Shown here one piece after another: positions 34,267-43,868 of a DNA stretch of 64,000 bases. The notes below the pieces were generated by a model, which was given only the letters and a program-made list of their open reading frames with translations, had not been told where the DNA came from and ran no database searches. Position 1 is the first letter of the stretch; each line of letters opens with the position of its first letter. The DNA comes from Robertkochia marina (GTDB taxonomy: Bacteria > Bacteroidota > Bacteroidia > Flavobacteriales > Flavobacteriaceae), in the NCBI RefSeq assembly GCF_004799345.1, contig NZ_SSMC01000003.1, positions 372,001-436,000 of the forward strand. The letters run 5' to 3'. The translations under genes were made by a program, and so were the position numbers.

Positions 34267-36393
34267 TTATTCCTCTTCCAGGAGGATATCCAGAATTTTA
34301 ATGGCCGTATCGCTGATCTTTGTGCCTGGCCCGAAAACGGCGGTGGCTCCTGAATTAAAAAGATCCTCATAGTCTTGTCGGGGGATAACCCCTCCAACTA
34401 TGACCATGATATCTTCGCGCCCGTATTCTTTCAGGGCTTTGACTACCCGGGGTACCAGTGTCTTATGACCGCCGGCAAGTGATGAAACCCCCAATATGTG
34501 TACGTCGTTCTCAACGGCCTGACGCGCAGCTTCTTCAGGCGTTTGAAAAAGCGGACCTATATCTACGTCAAAACCTACATCGGCATAGCCTGTTGCTACC
34601 ACCTTGGCACCTCTGTCGTGGCCGTCCTGTCCCATTTTTGCGATCATGATCCTCGGGCGTCTGCCTTCACTTTCTTCAAATCTTGCGGCCATCTCCCGGG
34701 CCTTTTGGAAATTAGTGTCGTCTTTCACTTCTTTTGAATAAACCCCGCTAAAGGATTGAATTTTTGCTTTGTATCGTCCGTACACCTTCTCCAGGGCATA
34801 GGAGATCTCTCCCAGTGTGGCCCTGTTTCTGGCAGCTTCCACAGCCAGCGCCAGGAGGTTTTCAGTACCGTCTTTTGCTGCCTGAGTGAGTTTTTCCAGA
34901 CTTTCTTCCACCTTCCCGTTGTTTCTGGTTGCCTTGATCTGTTCGAGGCGTTCAAGCTGTTGTTTTCTTACCTGTTCGTTATCTACTTCAAGAATTTCCA
35001 GCGGATCTTCATTTTCAAGGGTGTACTTGTTTACCCCTACAATAATGTCTTTTCCGCTGTCTATTCGGGCCTGTTTTCTTGCAGCCGCTTCCTCGATCCT
35101 CATTTTTGGAATTCCGGCTTCAATGGCCTTGGTCATTCCTCCGAGCTCTTCAACCTCCTGTATCAGTTCCCAGGCTTTGTTGGCGATCTCATGGGTGAGG
35201 CGCTCTACGTAATAACTTCCGGCCCACGGGTCGGTGGTACGTGTTATCATGGTTTCTTCCTGAAGGTATAGCTGTGTGTTTCGTGCGATCCTTGCAGAAA
35301 AATCTGTGGGCAGGGCAATAGCCTCATCCAGTGCATTGGTATGCAGCGATTGTGTACCGCCGAAAGCTGCGGCGGCAGCTTCAATACAAGTCCGGGCAAC
35401 GTTGTTAAAGGGGTCTTGTTCGGTGAGACTCCAGCCACTGGTCTGACAATGGGTTCTTAGTGCAAGCGATTTCGGGTTTTTAGGCTTGAATTGCTTGACC
35501 AATTTAGCCCAAAGCATTCTTCCTGCCCGCATCTTGGCGATCTCCATAAAATGATTCATTCCTATGGCCCAAAAGAAGGACAACCGCGGAGCAAAACTGT
35601 CGATGTCCATGCCGGCTTCCAGGCCGGTCTTTATGTATTCCAGGCCATCGGCCAGGGTATAGGCCAATTCAATATCGGCAGAGGCTCCGGCTTCCTGCAT
35701 ATGGTAGCCCGATATACTGATACTGTTGAACCGGGGCATATGCTTACTGGTGTATTCAAAAATATCTGCAATGATCTTCATAGAGGGCGTAGGAGGGTAG
35801 ATGTACGTATTTCTTACCATAAACTCCTTGAGAATATCATTCTGGATGGTTCCCGACAATTGCTCCGGAGGTACTCCTTGCTCTTCTGCGGTCACTATAT
35901 AAAATGCCATGATGGGCAGCACCGCCCCGTTCATGGTCATAGATACCGACATCTTATCGAGGGGGATCTGGTCAAAAAGAATTTTCATGTCCTCCACGCT
36001 GTCAATAGCCACCCCGGCCTTTCCTACATCTCCGATCACTCTTTCGTGATCTGAATCATAGCCTCTGTGGGTGGGGAGGTCAAAGGCTACCGATAATCCT
36101 TTTTGTCCGGCAGCCAGGTTACGCCGGTAAAAGGCGTTGCTCTCTTCCGCCGTAGAAAATCCGGCATATTGCCGTATGGTCCATGGCCTTCTTACATACA
36201 TGGTGCTGTACGGACCCCTCAGGTAGGGGGGGATACCGGCAGCGAATTCCAGGTGATTTACATTACTCAGGTCTTCCGGCCCGTATGTTGGTTTTAATGC
36301 AATGCCTTCTGCAGTTTCAACCTTACCGTTACCGGTGTTTTTAGAAGGCTCTCCGGGTGTTATGGTGAGATCTTGAAGTTGTTTTCTGCTCAT
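34267..36393 (-). CDS. Methylmalonyl-CoA mutase, large (catalytic) subunit
   Basis: Adenosylcobalamin-dependent interconversion of methylmalonyl-CoA and succinyl-CoA. The 708 residues contain the TIM-barrel substrate domain (about 40-550, with [19 protein letters not shown] and the CoA channel) and the C-terminal B12-binding domain (about 570-708) with the cobalt-ligating His in [10 protein letters not shown] near 588 (DxHxxG), followed by [14 protein letters not shown]. The small subunit lies 3 bp upstream. Propionate and branched-chain carbon can thus enter the TCA cycle, provided B12 is made or imported. Confidence 0.96.
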   Translation of the reverse strand: MSRKQLQDLTITPGEPSKNTGNGKVETAEGIALKPTYGPEDLSNVNHLEFAAGIPPYLRGPYSTMYVRRPWTIRQYAGFSTAEESNAFYRRNLAAGQKGLSVAFDLPTHRGYDSDHERVIGDVGKAGVAIDSVEDMKILFDQIPLDKMSVSMTMNGAVLPIMAFYIVTAEEQGVPPEQLSGTIQNDILKEFMVRNTYIYPPTPSMKIIADIFEYTSKHMPRFNSISISGYHMQEAGASADIELAYTLADGLEYIKTGLEAGMDIDSFAPRLSFFWAIGMNHFMEIAKMRAGRMLWAKLVKQFKPKNPKSLALRTHCQTSGWSLTEQDPFNNVARTCIEAAAAAFGGTQSLHTNALDEAIALPTDFSARIARNTQLYLQEETMITRTTDPWAGSYYVERLTHEIANKAWELIQEVEELGGMTKAIEAGIPKMRIEEAAARKQARIDSGKDIIVGVNKYTLENEDPLEILEVDNEQVRKQQLERLEQIKATRNNGKVEESLEKLTQAAKDGTENLLALAVEAARNRATLGEISYALEKVYGRYKAKIQSFSGVYSKEVKDDTNFQKAREMAARFEESEGRRPRIMIAKMGQDGHDRGAKVVATGYADVGFDVDIGPLFQTPEEAARQAVENDVHILGVSSLAGGHKTLVPRVVKALKEYGREDIMVIVGGVIPRQDYEDLFNSGATAVFGPGTKISDTAIKILDILLEEE

Positions 36394-36396
36394 GGC

Positions 36397-37800
36397 TTAT
36401 TCTTGTTTAAGACGTTTTTTTTCAGACTGCTCTGCAAGTCTTTTTTCAATAATGGGTTCCACCAGAGTTTTAACAGCCTCCTTTTTTAAGAAAGGATCCA
36501 GTTCGAGGTTGTTTTTCATGCTGTCTTCCGGATTGATGTATTTGTTGGTGCCCACCAGGGTGCGTTCTTCCTTTTCAAAAGCTTCCTGCTCTTCCCGGGC
36601 TGTTTCCTTGATCTTTTTCTGAATGGCCCCGTCCATAAGCTGTTGTAAATATCCGCCTCCCGCTTCGATCTGTTTAAAGATATCCAGCGCCTTTTCGGCC
36701 ATTTCTGCGGTAACAGACTCTATGTAGTAACTGCCGTCGGCGGCATTGTTTACGGCCTTAAAATAACTTTCATGCTTGAGAATAAGCAGTTGATTTCTGG
36801 CTATTCTCGACCCAAAGGCGTTGTCTTTGTGATAAATACTGTCATAAGGCAGTGCGCAAACTGCATCGGCCCCGCCTATAACCGCACTCATATATTCGGT
36901 GGTGGTGCGCAGCATGTTCACATTGTAATCGTAAAGGGTTTTGTTGCGTTTCCCGGGGGTGGCCAAAATATGGGCAGCATTCGGGTTATTATAGGCCGTT
37001 GCCAGGGTTTTCCATAAAATGCGCAGCGCCCTTAGTTTCGCGATCTCGAAGAAGTAATGATGTCCTGCGCCACAGTAAAACAAGGGCGAGAGAAGAGTGG
37101 CGTCAAGCTCATTTTCTTCCATGAGATTCAGATACTCGTTTACATGGGCCATCCCATAGGCCAGCTGCTGCACAGCTGATGCTCCCGAGTTTAGGTACCT
37201 GCTCATGTTGACACCCACCTGAGATCTTACAAAATCACTTCCGGGTATGTTTTCATCGGTGAGCATTTTCAGGATCTCTGCCAGAAGTTTCATATCCTTC
37301 TTCCTGTTATAATGCCAGTTGCCTGAAGCATTCAGATCGCCAATAGGGTCAAGTAAAAGGTGGACAGGTTGTTGAAGGCTCCCGGCTGCCTTTAAAAGCT
37401 CGGTGATCTTCTCTGTAGAAAGAAAATGCATTTCAAGGTACACCGGTATACCCGGGGCATCTGTCTGACTAAATACCTTATGGAGGTCTGTAGTTTTGTT
37501 ATGCAGCACAAGGTGAAGACTTTCAGCACCTTTGTCCAGTGCCAGGCGGGCCTTTTGTATAGCCTTTTCTTCGTTGGCTACATAAATGCGTTCACAAGCC
37601 GACCACGACCCGGAAGCCGTTGGTGCTGCGGTAGTTTCTGAAAGGTCATCCGGATGGTAAAAAGGTTTTATGGTAATATGTTCAGGGGTGTCGGTAAGCA
37701 GGGTTTTGTTGTAATCGGCACCCTTGAGATCAAATTGAATTTTTTGCTTCCATTCTTTGGTACTTACCCCTTCGAACATATCAAATAAATGATCAGTCAT
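36397..37800 (-). CDS. Methylmalonyl-CoA mutase, small subunit
   Basis: Non-catalytic partner of the large subunit, 467 residues from the ATG at 37800 (MTDHLFDMFEGVSTKEW). Earlier in-frame starts would run through the upstream gene and give a Ser/Lys-rich tail, so they are rejected. The mutase barrel is recognisable (EWKQKIQFDLKGADYNKTLL; MSRYLNSGASAVQQLAYGMA; a degenerate C-terminal part), but no B12 domain with DxHxxG is present, as expected for this subunit. The start codon overlaps the stop of the ftsB-like gene by 8 bp (ATGACTGA), so translation is coupled. Confidence 0.94.
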   Translation of the reverse strand: MTDHLFDMFEGVSTKEWKQKIQFDLKGADYNKTLLTDTPEHITIKPFYHPDDLSETTAAPTASGSWSACERIYVANEEKAIQKARLALDKGAESLHLVLHNKTTDLHKVFSQTDAPGIPVYLEMHFLSTEKITELLKAAGSLQQPVHLLLDPIGDLNASGNWHYNRKKDMKLLAEILKMLTDENIPGSDFVRSQVGVNMSRYLNSGASAVQQLAYGMAHVNEYLNLMEENELDATLLSPLFYCGAGHHYFFEIAKLRALRILWKTLATAYNNPNAAHILATPGKRNKTLYDYNVNMLRTTTEYMSAVIGGADAVCALPYDSIYHKDNAFGSRIARNQLLILKHESYFKAVNNAADGSYYIESVTAEMAEKALDIFKQIEAGGGYLQQLMDGAIQKKIKETAREEQEAFEKEERTLVGTNKYINPEDSMKNNLELDPFLKKEAVKTLVEPIIEKRLAEQSEKKRLKQE

Positions 37801-38128
37801 TTTGGATGGTTTTAAGGCTGTCTTCATACTCGATGATGAAGATCTCTTCATTGTCTTTTTTATAATAGTATTCCTCTCTGGCAAAACGCTCCAATTCTTT
37901 TTTGTCGCGTAAGGCTTTCAAGGCTTTTTTATCTTTCGCTATTTCCTGCTGCAGATGCTTTTTCTGGAGTTGGAGTTTCTCGATCTCATGATCCAGTTCA
38001 CGATGGGTAAACCACCATGAATTCGTATCAAAGAACAACATCCAGATCACAAAGACGAGAGAAACTAATACATAGATGTTACTCCCCCAGCGAAACCATT
38101 TTTTGTTGCGTATGGTTTTCCAGTTCAT
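37793..38128 (-). CDS. FtsB/DivIC-family septum formation initiator
   Basis: Cell-division protein of 111 residues, single-pass membrane type: a basic N-terminus, a helix (about 16-32), then a coiled coil (about 42-80, with ELDHEIEKLQLQKKHLQQEI) and a short C-terminal piece ending in KKDNEEIFIIE. This matches the FtsB/DivIC fold of the FtsQLB activation complex. It starts immediately after the udk stop and overlaps the methylmalonyl-CoA mutase small-subunit start, a coupling of division and metabolism genes that is common in flavobacteria but functionally unexplained. Confidence 0.9.
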   Translation of the reverse strand: MNWKTIRNKKWFRWGSNIYVLVSLVFVIWMLFFDTNSWWFTHRELDHEIEKLQLQKKHLQQEIAKDKKALKALRDKKELERFAREEYYYKKDNEEIFIIEYEDSLKTIQND

Positions 38129-38737
38129 TTATATGAGGCGTTCGTTAATTATGGTTCTTACAATATTTATTGCAACCGTATTGTACTTATTGTTCGGGAT
38201 GATGATATCGGCATATTCCTTGGTAGGTTCAATAAATTGCTGGTGCATGGGTTTCAGGGTAGTCTGGTACCTTGAGAGTACCTCTTCCATGTCTCTTCCT
38301 CGTTCCTCGACATCTCTTTTGATCCTTCTGATCAGGCGCTCATCAGAATCGGCATGCACATAGATCTTAATGTCAAAGAGTTTTCGCAGCTCAGGATTGG
38401 TCAGGATAAGAATGCCCTCTACGATCATTACTTTTCGCGGAATGGTGATCTCGGTTTCTCCTGTCCGGTTATGGGCTTTAAAAGAATAGACGGGTTGTTG
38501 AACAGATCTTCCTGATTTTAGTGAGATCAGGTGCTCGGAGAGTAAATTGAAATCAATGGCAGAAGGATGGTCGAAATTCACCTTGACTCTTTCCTCCATA
38601 GGCAGATGGGAAAGATCGTTGTAATAAGAGTCCTGAGATATGATCCCTACCTCATTGGGAGGTAATTCATTGATGATCTGGTTAACCACAGTGGTCTTTC
38701 CACAACCTGTTCCTCCGGCAATTCCAATGATAAGCAT
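38129..38737 (-). CDS. udk: Uridine kinase
   Basis: Phosphorylates uridine and cytidine in pyrimidine salvage. Started at ATG 38737 (202 residues, MLIIGIAGGTGCG); longer in-frame starts would place the promoter inside the gene. The P-loop GGTGCGKTT is at about 8-16, followed by QDSYYND, the nucleoside-binding FDHPSAID, and the lid segment RIKRDVEERGRDMEEVL. First gene of the udk, ftsB-like, mutase, SDR run. A -7 box lies 17 nt upstream. Confidence 0.95.
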   Translation of the reverse strand: MLIIGIAGGTGCGKTTVVNQIINELPPNEVGIISQDSYYNDLSHLPMEERVKVNFDHPSAIDFNLLSEHLISLKSGRSVQQPVYSFKAHNRTGETEITIPRKVMIVEGILILTNPELRKLFDIKIYVHADSDERLIRRIKRDVEERGRDMEEVLSRYQTTLKPMHQQFIEPTKEYADIIIPNNKYNTVAINIVRTIINERLI

Positions 38738-38754
38738 ATTCGGTTGATTTATTA

Positions 38755-38762
38755 CAAAATTA
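38755..38762 (-). promoter_or_regulatory. -7 box for udk and downstream genes
   Basis: Minus strand TAATTTTG, exact TAnnTTTG match, 17 nt before the udk ATG. No clear -33 element was identified. Confidence 0.5.
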
Positions 38763-38872
38763 GGGAAATGCTGTTTAAAAAACATAAACAGCATTTTCCG
38801 ATCATTTCTCGCTCTGACCTCACCTTTCCACCCTCTGATGCAGGTGGAGGTATGATGGTTGAGTCAGTGTAT

Positions 38873-40006
38873 TCAGGCTTTTGGAACGATCCTGAAAATA
38901 CCGCGGCCTTCTACAGCGATATAGATATACCCATCAGGCCCTTCAATTACATTTCTGAGTCTTCCTACCCCTTCAAAAAGTTTTTCCCGCTTTTCCACCT
39001 CATCGTCAGTGATCACCAGGCGTTCGAGATATAAGAATTTAAGCGATCCGACAAGAAGACTTCCCTGCCATTCCGGATACTTATCTGAAGTTACAAAGGT
39101 CATTCCGCAAGGAGCAATAGAGGGGGTCCATTGGTACAGTGGCTGTTTCATTCCCTCTTTTTCGGTCAGGTCGGTGAAGGTGGTTCCGTCATAATTGATT
39201 CCGTAACTGATCACCGGCCATCCGTAATTAGCACCCTTTTCAATGATGTTGATCTCATCACCACCCTGTGGACCGTGTTCATGTGTCCAGATAGCTCCTG
39301 TTTCCGGATGACGCACCATGCCTTGCGGATTTCGGTGCCCGTATGAATAAATGGCTGTCTTGGCGTTTTCCATATCTACGAACGGATTGTCTGCAGGAAT
39401 ACGGCCATCGTCATGAAGTCTGTACACCTTTCCACCATCACGAGTCAGGTCCTGTGGGTTAACGTCCCTTGCTCCGCGTTCTCCAATACTGAAATAAAGA
39501 AAGCCTTCCCGGTCAAAAGCAATTCTGGAACCAAAGTGGCGGTTTACCGTAGTGTTGGGGGTGGCCTTGTACAGCAGTTGCCTGTCGATCAGGCTGTTTT
39601 CTGACAGCCTGGCCCGCATCAGGGCTGTGTGGCCTCCTTCGTTTTCTCCCTCCGGGGAAGAATAAGTGAAGTAGATCCAGCCATTATTTTCGTAATCCGG
39701 GTGCAGGGTAATATCGAGTAAACCACCCTGACCGCCATAAAATACCTCAGGAACATTGGCGATCTCTGTTTTTTCACCGTCCTTGAATAAGATAAGTGTC
39801 CCGTTAAGTTCGGTAATAAGCATACTCCCGTCCGGTAAGAAGGTCATGCCCCAGGGGTTGATCAGGTTGTCTACATAGATCTCGGGCTCATAACCAACAG
39901 CTTCAGGCGTGTTGACCTCTGTATCTTTTTTTTGAGCACAGGAGGTCGAGATAAACAACCCGGAGGCTACCATGATTATTTTAAAGATGTGTAAGTATTT
40001 CTTCAT
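38873..40006 (-). CDS. PQQ-dependent sugar dehydrogenase family lipoprotein
   Basis: Lipoprotein of 377 residues (lipobox STSC near residue 23) with a six-bladed propeller typical of soluble glucose/sorbosone dehydrogenases. Recognisable segments are NPWGMTFLPDGSMLITE, HTALMRARLSEN, GSRIAFDREGFLYFSIGERG, SYGHRNPQGMVRHPETGAIW, EHGPQGGDEINIIEKGANYG (His and Gln near the PQQ pocket) and YQWTPSIAPCGMTF. It would oxidise a sugar in the periplasm with PQQ, but no PQQ synthesis genes are in view. It stands alone. Confidence 0.92.
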   Translation of the reverse strand: MKKYLHIFKIIMVASGLFISTSCAQKKDTEVNTPEAVGYEPEIYVDNLINPWGMTFLPDGSMLITELNGTLILFKDGEKTEIANVPEVFYGGQGGLLDITLHPDYENNGWIYFTYSSPEGENEGGHTALMRARLSENSLIDRQLLYKATPNTTVNRHFGSRIAFDREGFLYFSIGERGARDVNPQDLTRDGGKVYRLHDDGRIPADNPFVDMENAKTAIYSYGHRNPQGMVRHPETGAIWTHEHGPQGGDEINIIEKGANYGWPVISYGINYDGTTFTDLTEKEGMKQPLYQWTPSIAPCGMTFVTSDKYPEWQGSLLVGSLKFLYLERLVITDDEVEKREKLFEGVGRLRNVIEGPDGYIYIAVEGRGIFRIVPKA

Positions 40007-40109
40007 TTTTAACGAATTAGTCTATTGGTAATAAAGTGACATAATCAAGCCGTAAGAAGGCTTTGATCCTGCCAAAGATCGTGAACAGCGGGGAAAAATA
40101 AAATTCTTC

Positions 40110-40820
40110 TCAGTCTTCCGTATTCAGTGCTTTTTCGATCCCTTTGAGTATCAGGGGTTCCATGACCCTGTATCCTTCGGTATTAGGGTGAACTCCATCT
40201 TCTGAGTACTGGGTTTGCATGCCGTTTCGCTCGTCCTTCATCACCTTGTGAAAGTCTACAAAAACATGCCCGTGTTCGCGGGCATAGGTTTCCAGGAATT
40301 TATTGATAGAAATGATCTTTTCTGCCGGCTTCAAACCGGGGCGCCAGGCGTAATCGTAGACGGGAAGGATGGAACAGATTATTACCCTGATGTTTTGGGC
40401 TTCGGCAAGCTTTGCCATAGCTGTGATATTATCGGTGATCATTTTTTCGGTGCTGAACCCGGTATTTCCGGCAATGTCGTTGGTACCTGCCAGGATAACC
40501 ACAGCTCTTGGCTTCAGATCGATCACATCCGGGGTAAACCTGATGAGCATTTGAGGCGTGGTTTGCCCACTGATACCCCGTCCCAGAAAATGGTGTTTCT
40601 CAAAAAAAGCCGGAAACTGTCCGGCCCACATCTCGGTAATCGAATTTCCCATGAATACCACCTCCGGATAATTGGCCGATTCCAAGGTACGTTCATTATC
40701 TGCTGCGTATTTCTGCAAATTAGCCCAGTCCTGTTTCATTAGGTCCTGTGCAGGAGGTGTCTGTGCCCAAAGTCGGTTCATAGCTAGGAATAGTATTAAG
40801 AGTTTGGCGGTTAGTCTCAT
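40110..40820 (-). CDS. SGNH/GDSL-family secreted hydrolase
   Basis: Exported esterase or deacylase of 236 residues with a signal peptide (about 1-20, cleavage near LWAQ). The SGNH blocks are present in order: GNSITEMW (58-65) with the catalytic Ser60, GISGQTTPQ (82-90), AGTNDIAGN (111-119) with the Asn, and DGVHPNTEGY (about 206-215) with the Asp-His pair. The subgroup resembles platelet-activating-factor acetylhydrolase-like enzymes and sugar acetyl-esterases. It is divergent from ppsA across a 197-bp gap. Substrate unknown. Confidence 0.92.
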   Translation of the reverse strand: MRLTAKLLILFLAMNRLWAQTPPAQDLMKQDWANLQKYAADNERTLESANYPEVVFMGNSITEMWAGQFPAFFEKHHFLGRGISGQTTPQMLIRFTPDVIDLKPRAVVILAGTNDIAGNTGFSTEKMITDNITAMAKLAEAQNIRVIICSILPVYDYAWRPGLKPAEKIISINKFLETYAREHGHVFVDFHKVMKDERNGMQTQYSEDGVHPNTEGYRVMEPLILKGIEKALNTED

Positions 40821-40980
40821 TAAAATAGGGTGGTTAGTATATGTTTAGAGCTATAAATGTACAACAATGATCAAAGGGTTTAAAAAGCCCTGGTAATTTA
40901 ACTCAATTATGTAGTAGATCCCTCATTGAAAGTGCTTTTTAAAATTGATTATGAAGTCTTCAACGATTTTGAAAAGAATT

Positions 40981-40998
40981 TACGCAAACGTTTTCGTA
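40981..40998. promoter_or_regulatory. LacI-type operator upstream of ppsA
   Basis: TACGCAAACGTTTTCGTA is an 18-bp dyad with 8 of 9 pairs complementary and a central CG (AAACGTTT), the form bound by LacI/GalR-family repressors. It ends 19 nt before the ppsA ATG, where a repressor would block transcription. No LacI-family gene is in the window. Confidence 0.65.
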
Positions 40999-41017
40999 GT
41001 TTTCAAAAAAATGAATT

Positions 41018-43474
41018 ATGACTTCCAAAAACCAAACCAATAACTATGTGATCTTTCTTGAAGAAATTGGCATGGACGACCTTCTGAAGGTGGGAGGTAA
41101 GAATGCCTCTTTAGGTGAAATGATCAGTAACCTGACAGCCCAGGGAATTAAAATCCCCAATGGATTTGCGGTTACCGCCGATGCATTCGATGCTTTTATA
41201 GAAGAGAATGATCTGAGGGAAAAGATAGAGGATATCTTACAGCAGCTGAATGTTGATGATATTGTAAATCTCAGAAGAACAGGTTCTGAGATCAGAAAGC
41301 TCATCTCTAACGGAAAATTTCCGGTGGGTGTTGAAAAGGCCATTTTGAACTCCTATTACGAGCTGTCTGAATCATACGGGCAAGAGGCCACAGATATAGC
41401 AGTGCGCTCGTCGGCTACTGCCGAAGATCTGCCTGATGCCTCTTTTGCAGGGCAGCAGTCTACCTTTTTGAACATCAGGGGAGGTGAGATGCTGCTCACT
41501 GCCATCAGGAGTTGTTTTGCCTCCCTGTACACTGACCGTGCTATTTCGTACCGTTCTTCCCGCGGATTTGATCACTTCGCTGTTAAATTATCGGTATGTG
41601 TACAAAAAATGGTGCGTTCAGACCTGGGAGTTTCGGGAGTAGCGTTTTCTTTAGATACCGAATCAGGATTTAAGGATCTTGTGTTGATCAATGCAGCCTT
41701 CGGTTTGGGAGAGTTGGTGGTAGGCGGCGAAATCATGCCTGATGAATTCCTGGTCTTCAAACCTGCATTAAAGAAGGGATATCCTTCTGTTATCGAGAAA
41801 AAACTGGGAAAAAAGACCCATAAACTTATCTATGGGCACAAACCCTTTGAAACGGTTAAAAAAGTACCTGTAGAACAATCACAGCAAATGGCTTTTTGTT
41901 TGGAGGATGAGCAGATCCTGCAGTTAGCAAGATGGGTGCAGAAGATAGAAGATTATTACTCGGGAAGAAAAGGTGGGTGGTGCCCGATGGATATAGAGTG
42001 GGCGGTAGATGGTCTTTCCGGAGAATTGTTCATAGTACAGGCCCGGCCGGAGACCATTCATTCACAGCAGGAGCAGGATCGTATCAGGGAATTCCAGATC
42101 GAAGAGAACGGATTGGCTGAGAAGTTGCTTCTGGAAGGCATAGCGGTAGGCGAAAAAGTAGGGGTAGGCAAAGCCAGACGTATCTTTACCCTCGATGGAA
42201 GGGATGGGAGTGCTGATGAACTGGAGTTTCAGGAAGGAGAGATCCTGGTAACAGAGATGACCGATCCTGATTGGGAGCCCTTAATGAAGAAGGCGTCGGC
42301 CATTATCACTGAGAAAGGCGGGCGTACCTGTCATGCAGCCATAGTGGCCAGAGAGATTGGCGTTCCTGCTATTGTGGGAGCGGCAGAGGCAACATTAAAA
42401 ATAAAAGACGGACAGGAACTTACAGTTTCCTGTGCCGAAGGAACTACGGGGAAGGTCTATATGGGTCATGTGAATTACAAGCTCATTGAGACCCCTTACA
42501 CTGACTTTCCTAAAACCACAACCCCTATCATGATGAATATCGGGTCACCCGACCTGGCCTTGCAGTTTAATAAGATCCCGAATTCAGGGGTAGGACTTGC
42601 CAGGGAAGAATTTATCATCAATAATCATATCAAAGTACATCCAATGGCCCTCCTGAAACACCGTGAGATCGGGGATAAGGAGCTGAGTGCCGAGATCGCA
42701 AAGATCATAAAGGGCTATACCAATGAGGAGGAGTTTTTTATTAATAATCTCGCCCAGGGGGTGGCTAAAATTGCCGCTGCTTTCTACCCGAAAAGGGTTA
42801 TTACAAGGCTTTCGGACTTTAAATCAAATGAATATTTTAATCTGTTGGGAGGACAATTCTTTGAGCCTGAAGAAGAAAACCCCATGATCGGGTGGCGGGG
42901 TGCCTCCAGGTATTATTCCCCTGATTTTCGCGAAGCTTTCGACCTGGAATGCAAGGCCCTGAAAATGGTTCGCGATGACTTCGGGCTTGATAATATTACC
43001 ATCATGATACCGTTTTGCAGAACCCCCGGAGAGCTGGAAAAGATTTTGACGATCATGGAAGAGAGCGGCCTTAAGCGCGGCGAGCGCAATCTTGAAATAT
43101 ATCTGATGGCTGAGATCCCTTCCAATATCATCCTGGCTGAGCAATTTGCGCCCATGATAGACGGTTTTTCTATAGGCTCAAACGATCTGACCCAGCTTAC
43201 CCTGGGGCTTGATCGTGACTCCAGCCTGGTGGCCCACCTCTATGATGAGCGCAATGAGGCGGTAAAAACCATGATCAGAAGTCTGATACGTACTGCGCAT
43301 AACCACGGGGTCAAGGTGGGTATCTGCGGTCAGGGACCTTCCGATTTTCCTGATTTTTCAGAATTCCTGGTACAGGAGGGTATTGATAGTATTTCTGTAA
43401 CACCCGATTCCATGCTGAAAACACTTAAGGTGATTTCAGCAGTGGAGGCAATCGGGAAAGTAAATACAACCTGA
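41018..43474 (+). CDS. ppsA: Phosphoenolpyruvate synthase
   Basis: Converts pyruvate and ATP to PEP, AMP and phosphate, allowing gluconeogenesis. The 818 residues match the family: an N-terminal ATP-grasp pyruvate/ATP-binding domain (GKNASLGEM near 22, IAVRSSATAEDLPDASFAGQ), the swivelling phosphohistidine domain with GGRTCHAAIVARE (catalytic His about 439), and the C-terminal PEP-utilising barrel (SIGSNDLTQLTLGLDRDS; VGICGQGPSDFPDF with its Cys). It stands alone, with a LacI-type operator close to its start, so control by a sugar-responsive repressor is likely. Confidence 0.96.
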   Translation: MTSKNQTNNYVIFLEEIGMDDLLKVGGKNASLGEMISNLTAQGIKIPNGFAVTADAFDAFIEENDLREKIEDILQQLNVDDIVNLRRTGSEIRKLISNGKFPVGVEKAILNSYYELSESYGQEATDIAVRSSATAEDLPDASFAGQQSTFLNIRGGEMLLTAIRSCFASLYTDRAISYRSSRGFDHFAVKLSVCVQKMVRSDLGVSGVAFSLDTESGFKDLVLINAAFGLGELVVGGEIMPDEFLVFKPALKKGYPSVIEKKLGKKTHKLIYGHKPFETVKKVPVEQSQQMAFCLEDEQILQLARWVQKIEDYYSGRKGGWCPMDIEWAVDGLSGELFIVQARPETIHSQQEQDRIREFQIEENGLAEKLLLEGIAVGEKVGVGKARRIFTLDGRDGSADELEFQEGEILVTEMTDPDWEPLMKKASAIITEKGGRTCHAAIVAREIGVPAIVGAAEATLKIKDGQELTVSCAEGTTGKVYMGHVNYKLIETPYTDFPKTTTPIMMNIGSPDLALQFNKIPNSGVGLAREEFIINNHIKVHPMALLKHREIGDKELSAEIAKIIKGYTNEEEFFINNLAQGVAKIAAAFYPKRVITRLSDFKSNEYFNLLGGQFFEPEEENPMIGWRGASRYYSPDFREAFDLECKALKMVRDDFGLDNITIMIPFCRTPGELEKILTIMEESGLKRGERNLEIYLMAEIPSNIILAEQFAPMIDGFSIGSNDLTQLTLGLDRDSSLVAHLYDERNEAVKTMIRSLIRTAHNHGVKVGICGQGPSDFPDFSEFLVQEGIDSISVTPDSMLKTLKVISAVEAIGKVNTT

Positions 43475-43868
43475 AAAGGAAAACTCTATAAAGTCTTAGT
43501 GAGACCGCTGTAATTAGATTTCTTGTGTAGTGGTATGACGAGCGTCACCTCTAGTGATCACGCAGAGCGGGATCGTATCGAGAGGCTTTTAAGCCCGAAT
43601 TGTTCTCGATACACCACGCTTTCAGCGTGGCACCTGCCTACCGCAGGCAGGCTCGAACTCACAGCAGGGGCTATTTGGAACCGGAAAGAATAAGATTCAC
43701 TGGAATAGCTTTAAGATACTTCAATTAAAATACTGTAATTTTAATGAAAGGCTTGTTTACAGCAGTATACGGCCGTTTTTTCTCTGGTAAGGATCTTTCA
43801 TCGAGAGCCTTACCCTCCCCTGATCGATATGGGACTTACCTGAGCGCTAATCAATAAAATCTGTAGTT
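43475..43868. repeat. Intergenic region with palindrome cluster
   Basis: 394 bp without a gene. Three hairpins follow each other at 43575-43651: GTATCGAGA/TCTCGATAC (20-bp spacer), CCACGCT-TTC-AGCGTGG, and CCTGCCT-ACCGC-AGGCAGG. A fourth dyad, GGTAAGG (43786-43792) and CCTTACC (43808-43814), lies closer to the next gene. The first three look like a mobile palindromic repeat; the fourth may be a regulatory site or hairpin. Confidence 0.65.

Noticed and set aside
35491-36054. 187-codon plus-strand frame within the mutase large-subunit gene
   Set aside because: Antisense to the conserved mutase barrel; no independent coding evidence.
37801-37884. Longer N-terminus for the mutase small subunit
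   Set aside because: It would extend 84 bp into the ftsB-like gene and adds a Ser/Lys-rich stretch unlike the family; the ATG at 37800 gives the expected start.
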